A stretch of 64,000 bases of DNA from Lacticaseibacillus pabuli (GCF_028736235.1 NZ_CP117884.1:1674001-1738000), one strand, 5' to 3'; shown: positions 45,974-54,581, counted from the first letter of the stretch. Notes: generated from the letters alone by a model not told the origin. Program-made: numbers and translations.

Positions 45974-46898
45974 AATCGCCAATAATTTTAAAGCCATACC
46001 CGCGAATGTGTTCCTTTAATAAATCCAAGTACCGGTTTGCCGTTGCACTCAATTCGATTTTCTTATGGCGCAAGTAGCCAATCGTCATCGAATCGTCGAC
46101 ATTGAGCGGAATGGCCACAATTTTTTCATCATTCAGCCGGCTGCTAATAATGCCCGAGCTAATCGTGTACCCATTCAATCCGACCATCAAGTTGAAAATC
46201 GTGGCACGATCGCTGATTTCGATGTGTTTCTTGCGCTGGAGCGTGCTGAGAATTTCCTCGGAAAAATAGAAAGAATTCGTGTCCCCTTGTTCATAGGAGA
46301 GGTACGGATAATCAGCCAAATCATCCAGTGTCAAGCTCTTCTTCTTGGTTAAGGGATTGTCGCGCCCAACGAAAACGTGCGGCTGGGCCTCAAAAAGCGG
46401 TGTGAAGGCCAGGTCCTTATCGTTGATTAATCGTTGGATGACCGTTTTGTTGAAGCCATTCAGGTAGATGACCCCAATCTCGCTCTTAAAGCTCTGAATA
46501 TCATCCAGGACATTTTGCGTTTGCGTTTCGCGCAAGGTGAACTGGTATGCCGAACCGCCAACATCCTTCACCAATTCGACAAAGGCCTCAACAACAAAGG
46601 CATAGTGCTGCGCGGAAACACTGAAGACATGTTGCCGCACGGTATCTGCGCCAAAGTGCTCATTGAGCAGGTTCACTTGATCAAGCACCCCACGCGAATA
46701 GTTGATGAACTCGCGGCCCGCATCGGTCAGGGTGATGCCGAGCTTGCTGCGGTAAAAGAGCTGAATGTTAAACTCTTTTTCCAGCTCCTTCATCGCCTGC
46801 GACAACGAAGGCTGACTGATGAACAGTTGCTTGGCCGCTTCGTTAATCGAACCTGTCTCGGCAATCTTTTCGAGGTACTGCAGTTGTTGAATGCGCAT
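45972..46898 (-). CDS. LysR-family transcriptional regulator
   Basis: This 308-residue protein has the winged helix at residues 1-60 (QLQYLEKIAETGSINEAAKQLF, SQPSLSQAMKELEKE) and a periplasmic-binding-protein-like effector domain from about 90 to 300. It resembles CysB/YtlI-like regulators in length only; the effector is unknown. It is divergent from the HAD phosphatase gene. The shared region carries a perfect inverted repeat at 46940-46957, suggesting autoregulation and possibly control of the neighbour. Confidence 0.92.
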   Translation of the reverse strand: MRIQQLQYLEKIAETGSINEAAKQLFISQPSLSQAMKELEKEFNIQLFYRSKLGITLTDAGREFINYSRGVLDQVNLLNEHFGADTVRQHVFSVSAQHYAFVVEAFVELVKDVGGSAYQFTLRETQTQNVLDDIQSFKSEIGVIYLNGFNKTVIQRLINDKDLAFTPLFEAQPHVFVGRDNPLTKKKSLTLDDLADYPYLSYEQGDTNSFYFSEEILSTLQRKKHIEISDRATIFNLMVGLNGYTISSGIISSRLNDEKIVAIPLNVDDSMTIGYLRHKKIELSATANRYLDLLKEHIRGYGFKIIGD

Positions 46899-46939
46899 GG
46901 TGGTCCTCCTCTATTATAGTTGTTGCCTATTATACCATG

Positions 46940-46957
46940 AGAACAATCAGTTGTTCT
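46940..46957. promoter_or_regulatory. Inverted repeat between the LysR and HAD genes
   Basis: AGAACAATCAGTTGTTCT has perfect 7-bp arms. It lies upstream of a TATAAT box for the LysR gene (minus strand) and just upstream of the HAD-gene promoter. It has the size of a LysR-type recognition site, though it is not a strict T-N11-A. Confidence 0.55.
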
Positions 46958-46966
46958 GATAGTTCG

Positions 46967-47004
46967 TGAAAGCGCTTGCGATTGGGCTAGTGTCTTGATA
47001 AGAT
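46967..47004 (+). promoter_or_regulatory. cre site and promoter of the HAD gene
   Basis: TGAAAGCGCTTGCG (46967-46980) matches the cre consensus TGNAANCGNTTNCA at all but the last base. It overlaps a -35 TTGCGA (46976-46981), which is 17 bp from a -10 TAAGAT (46999-47004). CcpA repression by glucose is likely. Confidence 0.65.
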
Positions 47005-47033
47005 GCAAATGCACAACATATGGAGGCGAACAC

Positions 47034-47840
47034 ATGACAAAATCAGTGGTTTTCTTTGATTTGGACGGCACCTTACTTCGCGACGACAAAACGGTTGGCA
47101 GCACCGCAATCGCCGCAATCAGCGAGCTGCGGCAGCAAGGCAGCTTACCCGTGATTTCGACGGGACGTGATTTATGGGAAATTCAGGACTTCATGCAGAC
47201 GACCGGCATCGACAGTGCGGTGTGTGGAAACGGCGCCACCCTGCTGATTAACGGCCAGGTAGTCGACAAACGCCACATTCAGCAGAACCTGGTCGCAGCC
47301 ATCAACACACGTGCCGCCGCAGACGACCTCACCGTGGCGTGGTACAACGAAAACGGGGCAGCACTATCGCGCGCGGATGATTTGACGATCGGGAACTATC
47401 AAGATGTACGCCAAACGCCTCCGCCTGTCGCTGCAGATTACTGGCGGACACACCCCTCAACGCGTATGCTCGTGTTCACCGGGGAGGCGCAGGCCGTGCA
47501 ATTACAGGAACAGTACAGCACCGATTTTCCTGAACTCGCCTTCTACCATTCGTCACCATTTGACCTCGAACTGATCGAAAAACGGATTAGTAAGGAATCT
47601 GGCATCCGCGCCATGCGTACATTACCAGAACTCGCGGAAGCCACCGCTTACGCCTTTGGGGACGGCGACAACGATGTGCCGATGTCACGTGCGGTCGATC
47701 ACATGGTTGCCATGGCGAACGCTAGTGGTCAGTTGCACGACATTGCGTATTACACAACTGGCGATAATAACGGCGATGGCATTGCGCAGGGATTGCGGCA
47801 CTTCAACTTAAATTGCATAAGAAAAGGGGTTGTGACATAA
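47034..47840 (+). CDS. Cof-type HAD-IIB hydrolase
   Basis: The start at 47034 (MTKSVVFFDLDGTLLRDDK) follows TGGAGG, giving 268 residues. Motif I is FFDLDGTLL, motif II SVIST-like (PVISTGRD), and motif IV AYAFGDGDNDVPM. A C2-type cap lies between about residues 85 and 190. Family members dephosphorylate sugar phosphates, pyridoxal phosphate or flavin nucleotides with broad specificity. The cre site in its promoter suggests a role linked to carbon supply. Confidence 0.92.
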   Translation: MTKSVVFFDLDGTLLRDDKTVGSTAIAAISELRQQGSLPVISTGRDLWEIQDFMQTTGIDSAVCGNGATLLINGQVVDKRHIQQNLVAAINTRAAADDLTVAWYNENGAALSRADDLTIGNYQDVRQTPPPVAADYWRTHPSTRMLVFTGEAQAVQLQEQYSTDFPELAFYHSSPFDLELIEKRISKESGIRAMRTLPELAEATAYAFGDGDNDVPMSRAVDHMVAMANASGQLHDIAYYTTGDNNGDGIAQGLRHFNLNCIRKGVVT

Positions 47841-47875
47841 CTTCGAGTGACACGAACGTTTCCTCCTAGTCGCGC

Positions 47876-47980
47876 GCCAAAAGGCAGGCCCCTGATATAC
47901 AAACATGAGGAACCATAAATCCTAAGTTCGGGATTTACGGTTCCTCATGCTTGTATATCGGGGCCTAAACGCCTTTTGGC
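47876..47980. repeat. Long imperfect hairpin (about 105 nt)
   Basis: Arms 47876-47922 and 47931-47980 are complementary over most of their length (GCCAAAAGGC, GATATACAA, CATGAGGAACC and AAATCC all pair), with an 8-nt loop and a few bulges. It lies between convergent genes. There is no T-run after it, and it is far longer than a normal terminator. It differs in sequence from the elements near 28-29 kb. Confidence 0.8.
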
Positions 47981-47998
47981 ACAGCCTCCTTCGTCATG

Positions 47999-48799
47999 CT
48001 ACTTCGTAATATCGGCACCGAAATACTTGATAGACAACTTCTTCAGCGTCCCATCCTTGCGCAGACTAGCCAGCGCAGAGTTAACCTGCTTCTGGAGTCC
48101 CTTGTTCTTCTTGTTGATCAGCACCGCGGCCTTGGCGGGTGCCTGCTCGGAGTCAGGGATGGTCTTCATCTGCAGCCCGTCAGTGGCGTTGTTCTTCTTG
48201 TAGGCGTACCAGCTGGTCGTGGCGTTAATGCTGGCATCAACCTGTTTTTGCCGAATCATCTGCAGTGTGGTCGCAAACTCGCCCTGTGGAACGACGGTCG
48301 CCCCTGCCTTTTTAGCAACGTTGGCGTTATCGGTCCCCGTACCTTCCGCGAGCTTCTTTCCCTTCACATCGCTGAGGTTACTAAATTTCGTACCAGTGCG
48401 GGAAATCAGTGCATAACGGGTGAACAAGTATGGTGTGCTGAAAATGTAAGACTGCTTCCGCTGCGGTGTTGGGGTGATGTTGTTAATCACGACATCAAAC
48501 TTGCCACTACCGGCACCAGCAATCAGGGAATCCCACTTGGTTGGCACCACGTCAGGATTCAAGTTCAACTTATCCGCAATCTTTTTGCCCAGTTCAACTT
48601 CAAAGCCGGTCAGTTTACCGTCCTTGCGGTAGGAGTATGGGGCGTAAGTGCCCTCTAGCCCAATGGTCAAGGTGTCGTTCTGGGCCAGTTCACTGCGAAA
48701 CCCCTCAGACTTTTTGTTGCTGTTCCCACATGCCGCCAGCAACACGACCGCCGCGGCTGTTACCCCAACGCTAACAATCTTCTTCAAATTCAATTTCAT
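47999..48799 (-). CDS. Amino-acid ABC transporter substrate-binding lipoprotein
   Basis: This 266-residue lipoprotein has a signal peptide with lipobox LLAAC (Cys24), then an SBP_bac_3 fold (LTIGLEGTYAPYSYRKDGKLTGFEVELGKKIA; KFDVVINNITPTPQRKQSYIFSTPY). The pattern is that of cystine or polar amino acid binders of the TcyA/YckK type. It is the last gene of permease-ATPase-SBP, behind a T-box leader. The specifier, probably UAU, points to tyrosine as the signal; the ligand itself is unproven. Confidence 0.92.
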   Translation of the reverse strand: MKLNLKKIVSVGVTAAAVVLLAACGNSNKKSEGFRSELAQNDTLTIGLEGTYAPYSYRKDGKLTGFEVELGKKIADKLNLNPDVVPTKWDSLIAGAGSGKFDVVINNITPTPQRKQSYIFSTPYLFTRYALISRTGTKFSNLSDVKGKKLAEGTGTDNANVAKKAGATVVPQGEFATTLQMIRQKQVDASINATTSWYAYKKNNATDGLQMKTIPDSEQAPAKAAVLINKKNKGLQKQVNSALASLRKDGTLKKLSIKYFGADITK

Positions 48800-48810
48800 T
48801 ATGCTTTCTC

Positions 48811-49557
48811 CTATTCCAAATTGGCAAAGGTCATGGCCGACACAAAGGTCTGAATCCGTTCGTTCTTGGCGTTAAAGAATTCATCGGTGGTGCCGTTGAA
48901 TTCAATGTTTCCGTCTTCTACGAACAAAATCTGATCGGCGACCTTTCGTGCAAAGGCCATGTTATGGGTGACAATAATCATGGATTGCTGTTCACGAGCA
49001 ATCTGCAACAATACCTTCAGTACTTCGAGCTCAAGTTCGGGATCCAGCGCGCTCGTGGGTTCATCCAAAAAGATATACTCCGGATGCATCGCGAGACTGC
49101 GGGCAATCGCCACTCGCTGCGCCTGACCACCAGAGAGTTGGCTGGGAAAGACGTCTGCTTTGTCAGCCAAGCCAACCTTGGCGAGTAATTCCTTCGCTTC
49201 AGTAATGCAGGCCGCCTTATCCTTCTTGAGTACGTGCACAGGACCTTCGATAATGTTTTGCAGGACCGTCAAGTGCGGGAATAAATTGAACTGCTGGAAC
49301 ACCATTTCCGTTCGCTGGCGCACCTTCAAAATCGTTTGCTCAGTAATGGGCTTGGCGTAGTCGATGTGAATCTCGTCGAAATCAAAGGTTCCCTTTTCAG
49401 GGCGTTCCAACAAATTCAAACTGCGCAATAACGTAGATTTTCCTGATCCGGATGGGCCAAGAATCACTGTCGTTTTGTGTTCCGGAAATGCCACTGAGAT
49501 GTCTTTGAGCGCGTGGTGCTCCGCAAAATTTTTATCCAAATGCTCAATTTTAATCAT
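48811..49557 (-). CDS. Amino-acid ABC transporter ATP-binding protein
   Basis: This 248-residue GlnQ/HisP-type ATPase has Walker A GPSGSGKSTLL, Q-loop QQFNLFP, signature LSGGQAQRVAIAR, Walker B YIFLDEPTSALD and H-loop THNMAFA. It energises the permease upstream. It lies 11 bp after the SBP start and 9 bp from the permease gene, so the three genes form one unit. Confidence 0.95.
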   Translation of the reverse strand: MIKIEHLDKNFAEHHALKDISVAFPEHKTTVILGPSGSGKSTLLRSLNLLERPEKGTFDFDEIHIDYAKPITEQTILKVRQRTEMVFQQFNLFPHLTVLQNIIEGPVHVLKKDKAACITEAKELLAKVGLADKADVFPSQLSGGQAQRVAIARSLAMHPEYIFLDEPTSALDPELELEVLKVLLQIAREQQSMIIVTHNMAFARKVADQILFVEDGNIEFNGTTDEFFNAKNERIQTFVSAMTFANLE

Positions 49558-49566
49558 GACACCCTC

Positions 49567-50271
49567 CTAATTGGTACTCCGCGTGTAACGGCCGGTCCAC
49601 TTCTCCAAATACTTCTGGAGCCAAGCGAGCAGACTGCAGGCAACCGCGTAATAAACCGCGACTAGACTGTACATAATCAGCGGCTGGTAGTTCGTCGCGG
49701 CAATTTGCTGACTCACTTCAAACATTTCAACAATGGTAATGGAAGCTGCCAGTGAGGTGTCCTTGACCAGGCTGATAAAGCTGTTTGCCAGTGGTGGCAG
49801 CGAAACGCGGACAGCCTGGGGAATGATGATCCGGCGCAATGCTAATCCACGGGTCATCCCGATGCTGGCTGCGGCCTCCCATTGACCAGTGGGGATGGAT
49901 TCAATCGCACCCCGAATCGTTTCGGAACAGTACGCCCCAGTGTTCAGCGTAAAGGTCAGAATCCCCGCCATCACGGGACTCATTTGAATGCCGCGGGGTA
50001 AAATCCCCTTGATTTTCAAGTATGGCAGGCCAAAGTATACGATGAATAACTGGACGAGCAGTGGTGTGCTCCGGAAAAGCCAAATGTAGAACCCACACAA
50101 CCACTTGACGATGTTAAACCAACCCCCGCGTCGCGAAATCCGCGCCAGGGCGGTTAACAAGGCGAGCAATAGACCTAAGATAAAAGAAATAATGGCAATA
50201 GGTAAGGTATATTTTAATCCCGCCGCTAATATCTCCGGCGTGGAACTGGTAATGATGTGCCAAACGTTCAT
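49567..50271 (-). CDS. Amino-acid ABC transporter permease
   Basis: The start at 50271 (MNVWHIITSSTPEIL) has CAGGAGG upstream, giving 234 residues. This HisM/TcyB-type membrane subunit has five predicted helices and the EAA-like ATPase-contact loop GQWEAAASIGMTRGLALRRIIIPQAVR. It is the first gene of the transporter operon, directly after the T-box terminator. Confidence 0.94.
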   Translation of the reverse strand: MNVWHIITSSTPEILAAGLKYTLPIAIISFILGLLLALLTALARISRRGGWFNIVKWLCGFYIWLFRSTPLLVQLFIVYFGLPYLKIKGILPRGIQMSPVMAGILTFTLNTGAYCSETIRGAIESIPTGQWEAAASIGMTRGLALRRIIIPQAVRVSLPPLANSFISLVKDTSLAASITIVEMFEVSQQIAATNYQPLIMYSLVAVYYAVACSLLAWLQKYLEKWTGRYTRSTN

Positions 50272-50297
50272 AACGATCCTCCTGAATAATGGGTAAG

Positions 50298-50570
50298 AAA
50301 AAACGCCCGCCCTCCTCGTCAATCGACGAGCAAGGGCGAAGCGTCACTTCACGGTACCACCTTGGTTTGAAACGACTCAATCGTTTCCTAAATGACTGCA
50401 ATACAGTCGACCCGTGTAACGGCGGTTCCCGTTATCAGCTAGCATGTGTTCGCTGGTAAATCGTGTCGAAGACCATATTCATGAACGTCCCATGACCGGC
50501 TCGCAGCTGTTCCCGGTTTTCTGTACATGGTTCGTTAACTACTCATCTTGTCGCTCACTCACTTTTATTT
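50298..50570 (-). ncRNA. T-box riboswitch, probable Tyr (UAU) specifier
   Basis: On the minus strand the antiterminator T-box AAGGTGGTACCG lies at 50352-50363, and the terminator stem CGCCCTTGCTCGTC...GAGGGCGGGCG with TTTTTT lies at 50298-50338. Stem I is recognisable from GATGAGTAG (AGUA loop-E strand) through the AACG/CGTT and CCATG/CATGG distal helix. The opposite strand reads TGAATATGG, so by the usual GAA-NNN-purine rule the codon is UAU (50477-50475), tyrosine. AUG one base further on is the alternative reading. A promoter TTGACA (50600-50605) - 17 bp - TAACAT (50577-50582) precedes it. Confidence 0.88.
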
Positions 50571-50576
50571 AGTGTA

Positions 50577-50605
50577 ATGTTAGCGCCAGATTAGATTTTT
50601 GTCAA
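50577..50605 (-). promoter_or_regulatory. Promoter of the T-box ABC transporter operon
   Basis: On the minus strand a perfect -35 TTGACA and a -10 TAACAT are 17 bp apart, just upstream of the T-box leader. Confidence 0.8.
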
Positions 50606-50669
50606 CGAGTTAGCACTTAAGTTGTTAACAAACTGCCATTAATTAATGAAACTGTTACTTGTCCGCAAA

Positions 50670-50705
50670 TCGACAAAGAGGCTACCGACTGCGCGCCAGT
50701 AACCC
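50670..50705 (-). terminator. Possible terminator after accA
   Basis: On the minus strand GAGGGTTACTGGC can pair imperfectly with CAGTCGGTAGCCTC, followed by TTTGT. It would end the long fab-acc operon. Confidence 0.5.
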
Positions 50706-50723
50706 TCCCGTCACATCCCATCG

Positions 50724-51485
50724 CTAAAATTTACGGAATCGCAGTCGCCGTTGCGCAATCAGTTCTGCAGGTTCTTTTGCGCACAGCACATCCAGTTCGG
50801 GCATTAGCGCTGCTCGCAAATCATAGCCAAACTGCATCCCCGTATCCGGAATAATGCGTTCGACAACGCCCTTTGCAAGCAGGTCTTGTGGCGTTAAGCC
50901 CATCACCGCGGCTGCCTCAGCGCTTCGCTTACTATCCTTCCACAGAATGGATGCAAATCCTTCGGGGGACAGAATCGAGTACATACTCTGGTCAGACATC
51001 CAGACACGGTCTCCGAGTGCAAAGGCCAGCGCACCACCAGAACCACCTTCACCAATAATGACGGCAATGAGTGGGACAGGCAACTGCGTGGCAGTGAGCA
51101 ACGTGTGCGCGATGGCCTCACCCTGGCCGCCCTCCTCCGCCTCACGACCTGGGTAGGCCCCAGATGTGTTAATTAGGGTGATAATGGGGCGGTTAAACTT
51201 TGCTGCCTGGCGCATCAGCCGCTCCGCCTTACGGTAACCACTGGGACTCGGACCGCCAAAATTAGTTTGGAGCCGTTCTTCCAGCGTCTCACCCTTATTC
51301 GTAGCAATCACGGTGACACCGCGATTACCTAACCAGCCGGTACCGCCAATAATTGCCGCGTCGTCCCCACCATTACGATCGCCGTGCTGCTCGATAAAAT
51401 CGGTCACCATGCTATCAATCAGGCCACGGGTGGTATACGCCCGTGGTGCACGTGCAGCTTTCACCGTTGCCATTGCATCAGTCAT
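50724..51485 (-). CDS. accA: Acetyl-CoA carboxylase carboxyltransferase, alpha subunit
   Basis: With AccD it transfers CO2 from biotin to acetyl-CoA. The start at 51485 (MTDAMATVKAARAPRAYT) has GGGGGTG upstream and overlaps accD by 8 bp. The crotonase-like core shows IINTSGAYPGREAEEGGQGEAIA and the oxyanion region IGEGGSGGALAFALGD. Length is 253 residues, the short form found in Lactobacillales (no N-terminal extension). It is the last gene of the fatty acid operon. Confidence 0.95.
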   Translation of the reverse strand: MTDAMATVKAARAPRAYTTRGLIDSMVTDFIEQHGDRNGGDDAAIIGGTGWLGNRGVTVIATNKGETLEERLQTNFGGPSPSGYRKAERLMRQAAKFNRPIITLINTSGAYPGREAEEGGQGEAIAHTLLTATQLPVPLIAVIIGEGGSGGALAFALGDRVWMSDQSMYSILSPEGFASILWKDSKRSAEAAAVMGLTPQDLLAKGVVERIIPDTGMQFGYDLRAALMPELDVLCAKEPAELIAQRRLRFRKF

Positions 51486-52314
51486 GCGATTCACCCCCAT
51501 GGAGTCGTAAAAGTTGTCCTAACGTGCCGGCAAGTTCTTCCCGACCAACGACTTTGTCAATAAAGCCCTGTTCTTGGACCGTTTCTGCTCGCTGGAAATC
51601 ACCAGGAAGCTTTTGCTTAATAGTGGATTCAATCACGCGTCTGCCGGTAAATCCAATCATCGCGTGCGTTTCGGCCAGGATAATATCCCCCTGCATCGCA
51701 AAACTGGCGGTAACACCGCCCATCGTTGGATCCGTTATAACACTGATATACAACAAACCCGCTGCGTCGTGCGCCGCAACCGCGGCCGACACTTTGGCCA
51801 TCTGCATCAGGGACACAATGCCCTCTTGCATCCGGGCACCCCCACTGGCACAGAGAACCACGACGGGCAACCGTAGTTCCAAGGCGCGTTCAAACAAACG
51901 GGTCAATTTTTCGCCGGCAACTGCGCCCAGACTCCCCATCATGAAATCAGTAGACATTACACCCAGCCCACATTGTTGCCCCTGGATTGTCGCCAGACCC
52001 ACCGTCACGCTTTCCACCTGACCACTCGTGGTTTGTGCCCGTCGGCGTTTCTCAGCATAGCCAGGAAATGTCGGTTCAGCCTTTAAATCCAAATCCGCAA
52101 ACCACGGGATAAAGGTGTCCGTTAGCATGCTAATTCGTTTGGCCGCGCCAATGCGCAAGCCATAACCACAATCTGGGCACACACTGGCTGCACCAAATTT
52201 ATTACGGTAATGGATGTGTCCGCAATAGCCGCAGCGTGCCCAGAGGTTCCCAGGCAAGGCCGCTTCACGCCGCAGTCCGGTCAGGGAAAGGCGCGCCATT
52301 TTTTTAGAAATCAA
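51478..52314 (-). CDS. accD: Acetyl-CoA carboxylase carboxyltransferase, beta subunit
   Basis: This 278-residue subunit has an N-terminal zinc ribbon (WARCGYCGHIHY...SVCPDCGYGLRI, two CxxC pairs at about residues 28-50). A crotonase-fold domain follows with VVLCASGGARMQEGI and the DPTMGGVTASFAM acyl-CoA loop. The start overlaps the accC stop by 4 bp (ATGA). It forms the alpha2-beta2 transferase with AccA. Confidence 0.95.
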   Translation of the reverse strand: MISKKMARLSLTGLRREAALPGNLWARCGYCGHIHYRNKFGAASVCPDCGYGLRIGAAKRISMLTDTFIPWFADLDLKAEPTFPGYAEKRRRAQTTSGQVESVTVGLATIQGQQCGLGVMSTDFMMGSLGAVAGEKLTRLFERALELRLPVVVLCASGGARMQEGIVSLMQMAKVSAAVAAHDAAGLLYISVITDPTMGGVTASFAMQGDIILAETHAMIGFTGRRVIESTIKQKLPGDFQRAETVQEQGFIDKVVGREELAGTLGQLLRLHGGESHD

Positions 52315-53687
52315 ATGCTCGCCTCCTCAGATTTATCAAGCCAGTCGGGTAACCATTCCGTCGTTAAGTATTCTGTGCTTGCCGCCCCTGCCTGAACCGT
52401 TTCATCACGTACAAGATCGTGCAACAACCCGCGTGTCGTGGGGACGCCACTCACATGGAATTGACTTAACATGCGGGCAATCCGCACCCAGGCCTGCTGT
52501 GCATCCGGCGCACTGGCGATCAACTTGGCAACCATTGAATCGTAAAAGGGACTAATGTCATCCCCCGCAGTGATGCCGCTGTCGATGCGGACCCCGTTGC
52601 CGCCGAGTGGCCACGTGACATTGCGCACTTTGCCTGCTGCAGGGGCAAAGCCGTGCAAGGGATCCTCAGCGTTAATGCGACACTCGATAGCGACGCCCCG
52701 TGGTGCAATATTGCGGTTTCCCCCAGGTAAATCGACCCCCGCCGCGACGCGAATCTGGGTCGCCAGCAAATCAATGCCAGTCACGAGCTCACTGACTGGA
52801 TGTTCGACCTGAATTCGAGTGTTCATTTCCATAAAGTAAAAGGCGCCCGCCTCATCCTGCAGAAACTCGATTGTACCCGCATTGACGTACTTCGTGCCAC
52901 GCGTAATCTTGTAGGCCAACTGTTGCAATTGCTCACGTTGTTCCGCTGTCATTTGCAAACTAGGCGACATCTCCAAGATCTTTTGCTTATTGCGTTGCAG
53001 CGAACAGTCGCGCTCCGGGAATACCCACACGTGCCCGGCCTGATCCCCAACCACTTGTACTTCCACGTGTTTGGCTGGACTAATGACCTTTTCCAGATAC
53101 AAACTCGCGTTGCCAGACGTTGCAGTGGCTTCGGCCTTTGTCCGCACAAACTGAGCAACGAGTTCTGCCTCGTCATGAACCAGACGAATGCCCTTACCGC
53201 CACCACCGCCTGCCGCCTTAATTAAGAGCGGAAAACCGTGGTCACGGGACCATGCAACTGCGTATTCAACGTTGGGCAACTCATCAGAGCCAGGAATCAC
53301 GGGAACCCCGAGAGCTGCGGCAGTTTGCCGTGCCACAGCCTTATCACCGAGCTGACGAATACTAGAAGCACTCGGGCCGATAAAACAAATGCCTGCTTGT
53401 TCGCACAATTCCGCAAAGTCCGCATTTTCAGACAAGAAGCCGAACCCAGGATGTACCGCGTCCGCCCCTGTCAAAACAGCTGCCGAAACAACATTGCGCA
53501 TGTTCAAATACGAGTCCGTTGCCCGCGGCGGTCCGATACAGACTGATTCATCGGCTAATTTCACGTGCAAGGCGTGCTTGTCGGCCGTTGAATAGACCGC
53601 AACAGACTGGATACCCATTTCGGCTAGCGTTTGAATCAAACGCACCGCAATTTCACCGCGATTTGCTACGAGTACCTTCGTAAACAT
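52311..53687 (-). CDS. accC: Biotin carboxylase subunit of acetyl-CoA carboxylase
   Basis: AccC carboxylates biotin on AccB using bicarbonate and ATP. This ATP-grasp enzyme of 458 residues has KVLVANRGEIAVR at the N-terminus, the Gly-rich lid AAGGGGGKGIR, the metal and bicarbonate site FYFMEMNTRIQVEHPV, and a C-terminal Biotin_carb_C domain. The ATG at 53687 is preferred to the GTG directly before it. It lies between fabZ and accD in the operon. Confidence 0.96.
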   Translation of the reverse strand: MFTKVLVANRGEIAVRLIQTLAEMGIQSVAVYSTADKHALHVKLADESVCIGPPRATDSYLNMRNVVSAAVLTGADAVHPGFGFLSENADFAELCEQAGICFIGPSASSIRQLGDKAVARQTAAALGVPVIPGSDELPNVEYAVAWSRDHGFPLLIKAAGGGGGKGIRLVHDEAELVAQFVRTKAEATATSGNASLYLEKVISPAKHVEVQVVGDQAGHVWVFPERDCSLQRNKQKILEMSPSLQMTAEQREQLQQLAYKITRGTKYVNAGTIEFLQDEAGAFYFMEMNTRIQVEHPVSELVTGIDLLATQIRVAAGVDLPGGNRNIAPRGVAIECRINAEDPLHGFAPAAGKVRNVTWPLGGNGVRIDSGITAGDDISPFYDSMVAKLIASAPDAQQAWVRIARMLSQFHVSGVPTTRGLLHDLVRDETVQAGAASTEYLTTEWLPDWLDKSEEASI

Positions 53688-53698
53688 CACACCACTCC

Positions 53699-54121
53699 TT
53701 ACTGCACCGCGAAGGTTAGTTCAGCGCTGGAGGCCAAATCATCCCCAACGTACACCTTGCCGATTCCAATCCCTGCAGAATCAATGAGTTTGGTCAACTC
53801 AACTTCAATGCGCAGTGTATCGCCTGGCCGAACCATCTTACGGAACTTTGCTTTCTTTATGCCGCCCAGGTAAGCGACCTTGCCCTTGAATTCTGGCATC
53901 TGGAGTAACACAACCGCACCAGTTTGTGCCATCGCTTCAAGCTGAAGAACCCCCGGGAAGGTTGGATTACCTGGAAAATGACCTTGGAAAATTTCTTCAT
54001 TCACCGAGACGTTTTTTTTAGCCACGATGTGCTTGCCGGGATCGAGTTCCAACACCCGGTCAATCATCAGCATGGGGTAACGGTGTGGCAATATTGCCAT
54101 GATTTCTGTTGCATCAAGCAT
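53699..54121 (-). CDS. fabZ: 3-Hydroxyacyl-ACP dehydratase (second FabZ)
   Basis: The start at 54121 (MLDATEIMAILPHRYPMLMIDRV) follows GAGGAGG, giving 140 residues, and overlaps accB by 8 bp. The hot-dog fold has LPHRYPML with the catalytic His and the GHFPGNPTFPGVLQLEAMAQ helix with the catalytic Glu. This copy between accB and accC is the ordinary elongation dehydratase in lactobacilli. The other copy starts the operon at 60136. Confidence 0.95.
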   Translation of the reverse strand: MLDATEIMAILPHRYPMLMIDRVLELDPGKHIVAKKNVSVNEEIFQGHFPGNPTFPGVLQLEAMAQTGAVVLLQMPEFKGKVAYLGGIKKAKFRKMVRPGDTLRIEVELTKLIDSAGIGIGKVYVGDDLASSAELTFAVQ

Positions 54122-54581
54122 GGGCGTCCTCCTCAATTTCAATCAATGCCTGGCCAAATTCCACCAGTTCTTCGTTTTGGGTCAGAATGGCTTTCACGGT
54201 GCCATTTACATCACTGCGAATTTCGTTCATCATCTTCATCGACTCAATGATGCAGACCACGTCACCGGCCTTAACCTGATCACCTGGTTGCACAAACTGT
54301 GGCTTGCCCGGTTCAGGCGTGAGGTAAACGACACCGACTAAGGGGGCATCAATGGTTGCCCCCATCTTGGGTTCCGTCGGTTGCGCCGCGGCTACGGTTT
54401 CAACCGCAGCGGCTACAACGGGCGTCGCATTCACTTGTGGCGCGATCAGTTGTCTTTCGAGAACAAGGCGACCATCGCCAAACTGCCAATCCAGTTTACT
54501 TAGATTGCTAGCGTTAAATTGGTCAATGATTTGTCGCACTTCATTTTCACCCACCATAGTAGGTTCCTTGTGATCAGACAT
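54114..54581 (-). CDS. accB: Biotin carboxyl carrier protein
   Basis: The start at 54581 (MSDHKEP) has GGAGGTGAGG upstream and overlaps the fabF stop by 8 bp, giving 155 residues. An N-terminal helical region (EVRQIIDQFNASNLSKLDW) and an Ala/Pro-rich linker (about 60-80) precede the biotinyl domain, with the biotinylated Lys in IIESMKMMNEI. The arrangement is standard for AccB. Confidence 0.95.
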   Translation of the reverse strand: MSDHKEPTMVGENEVRQIIDQFNASNLSKLDWQFGDGRLVLERQLIAPQVNATPVVAAAVETVAAAQPTEPKMGATIDAPLVGVVYLTPEPGKPQFVQPGDQVKAGDVVCIIESMKMMNEIRSDVNGTVKAILTQNEELVEFGQALIEIEEDAHA

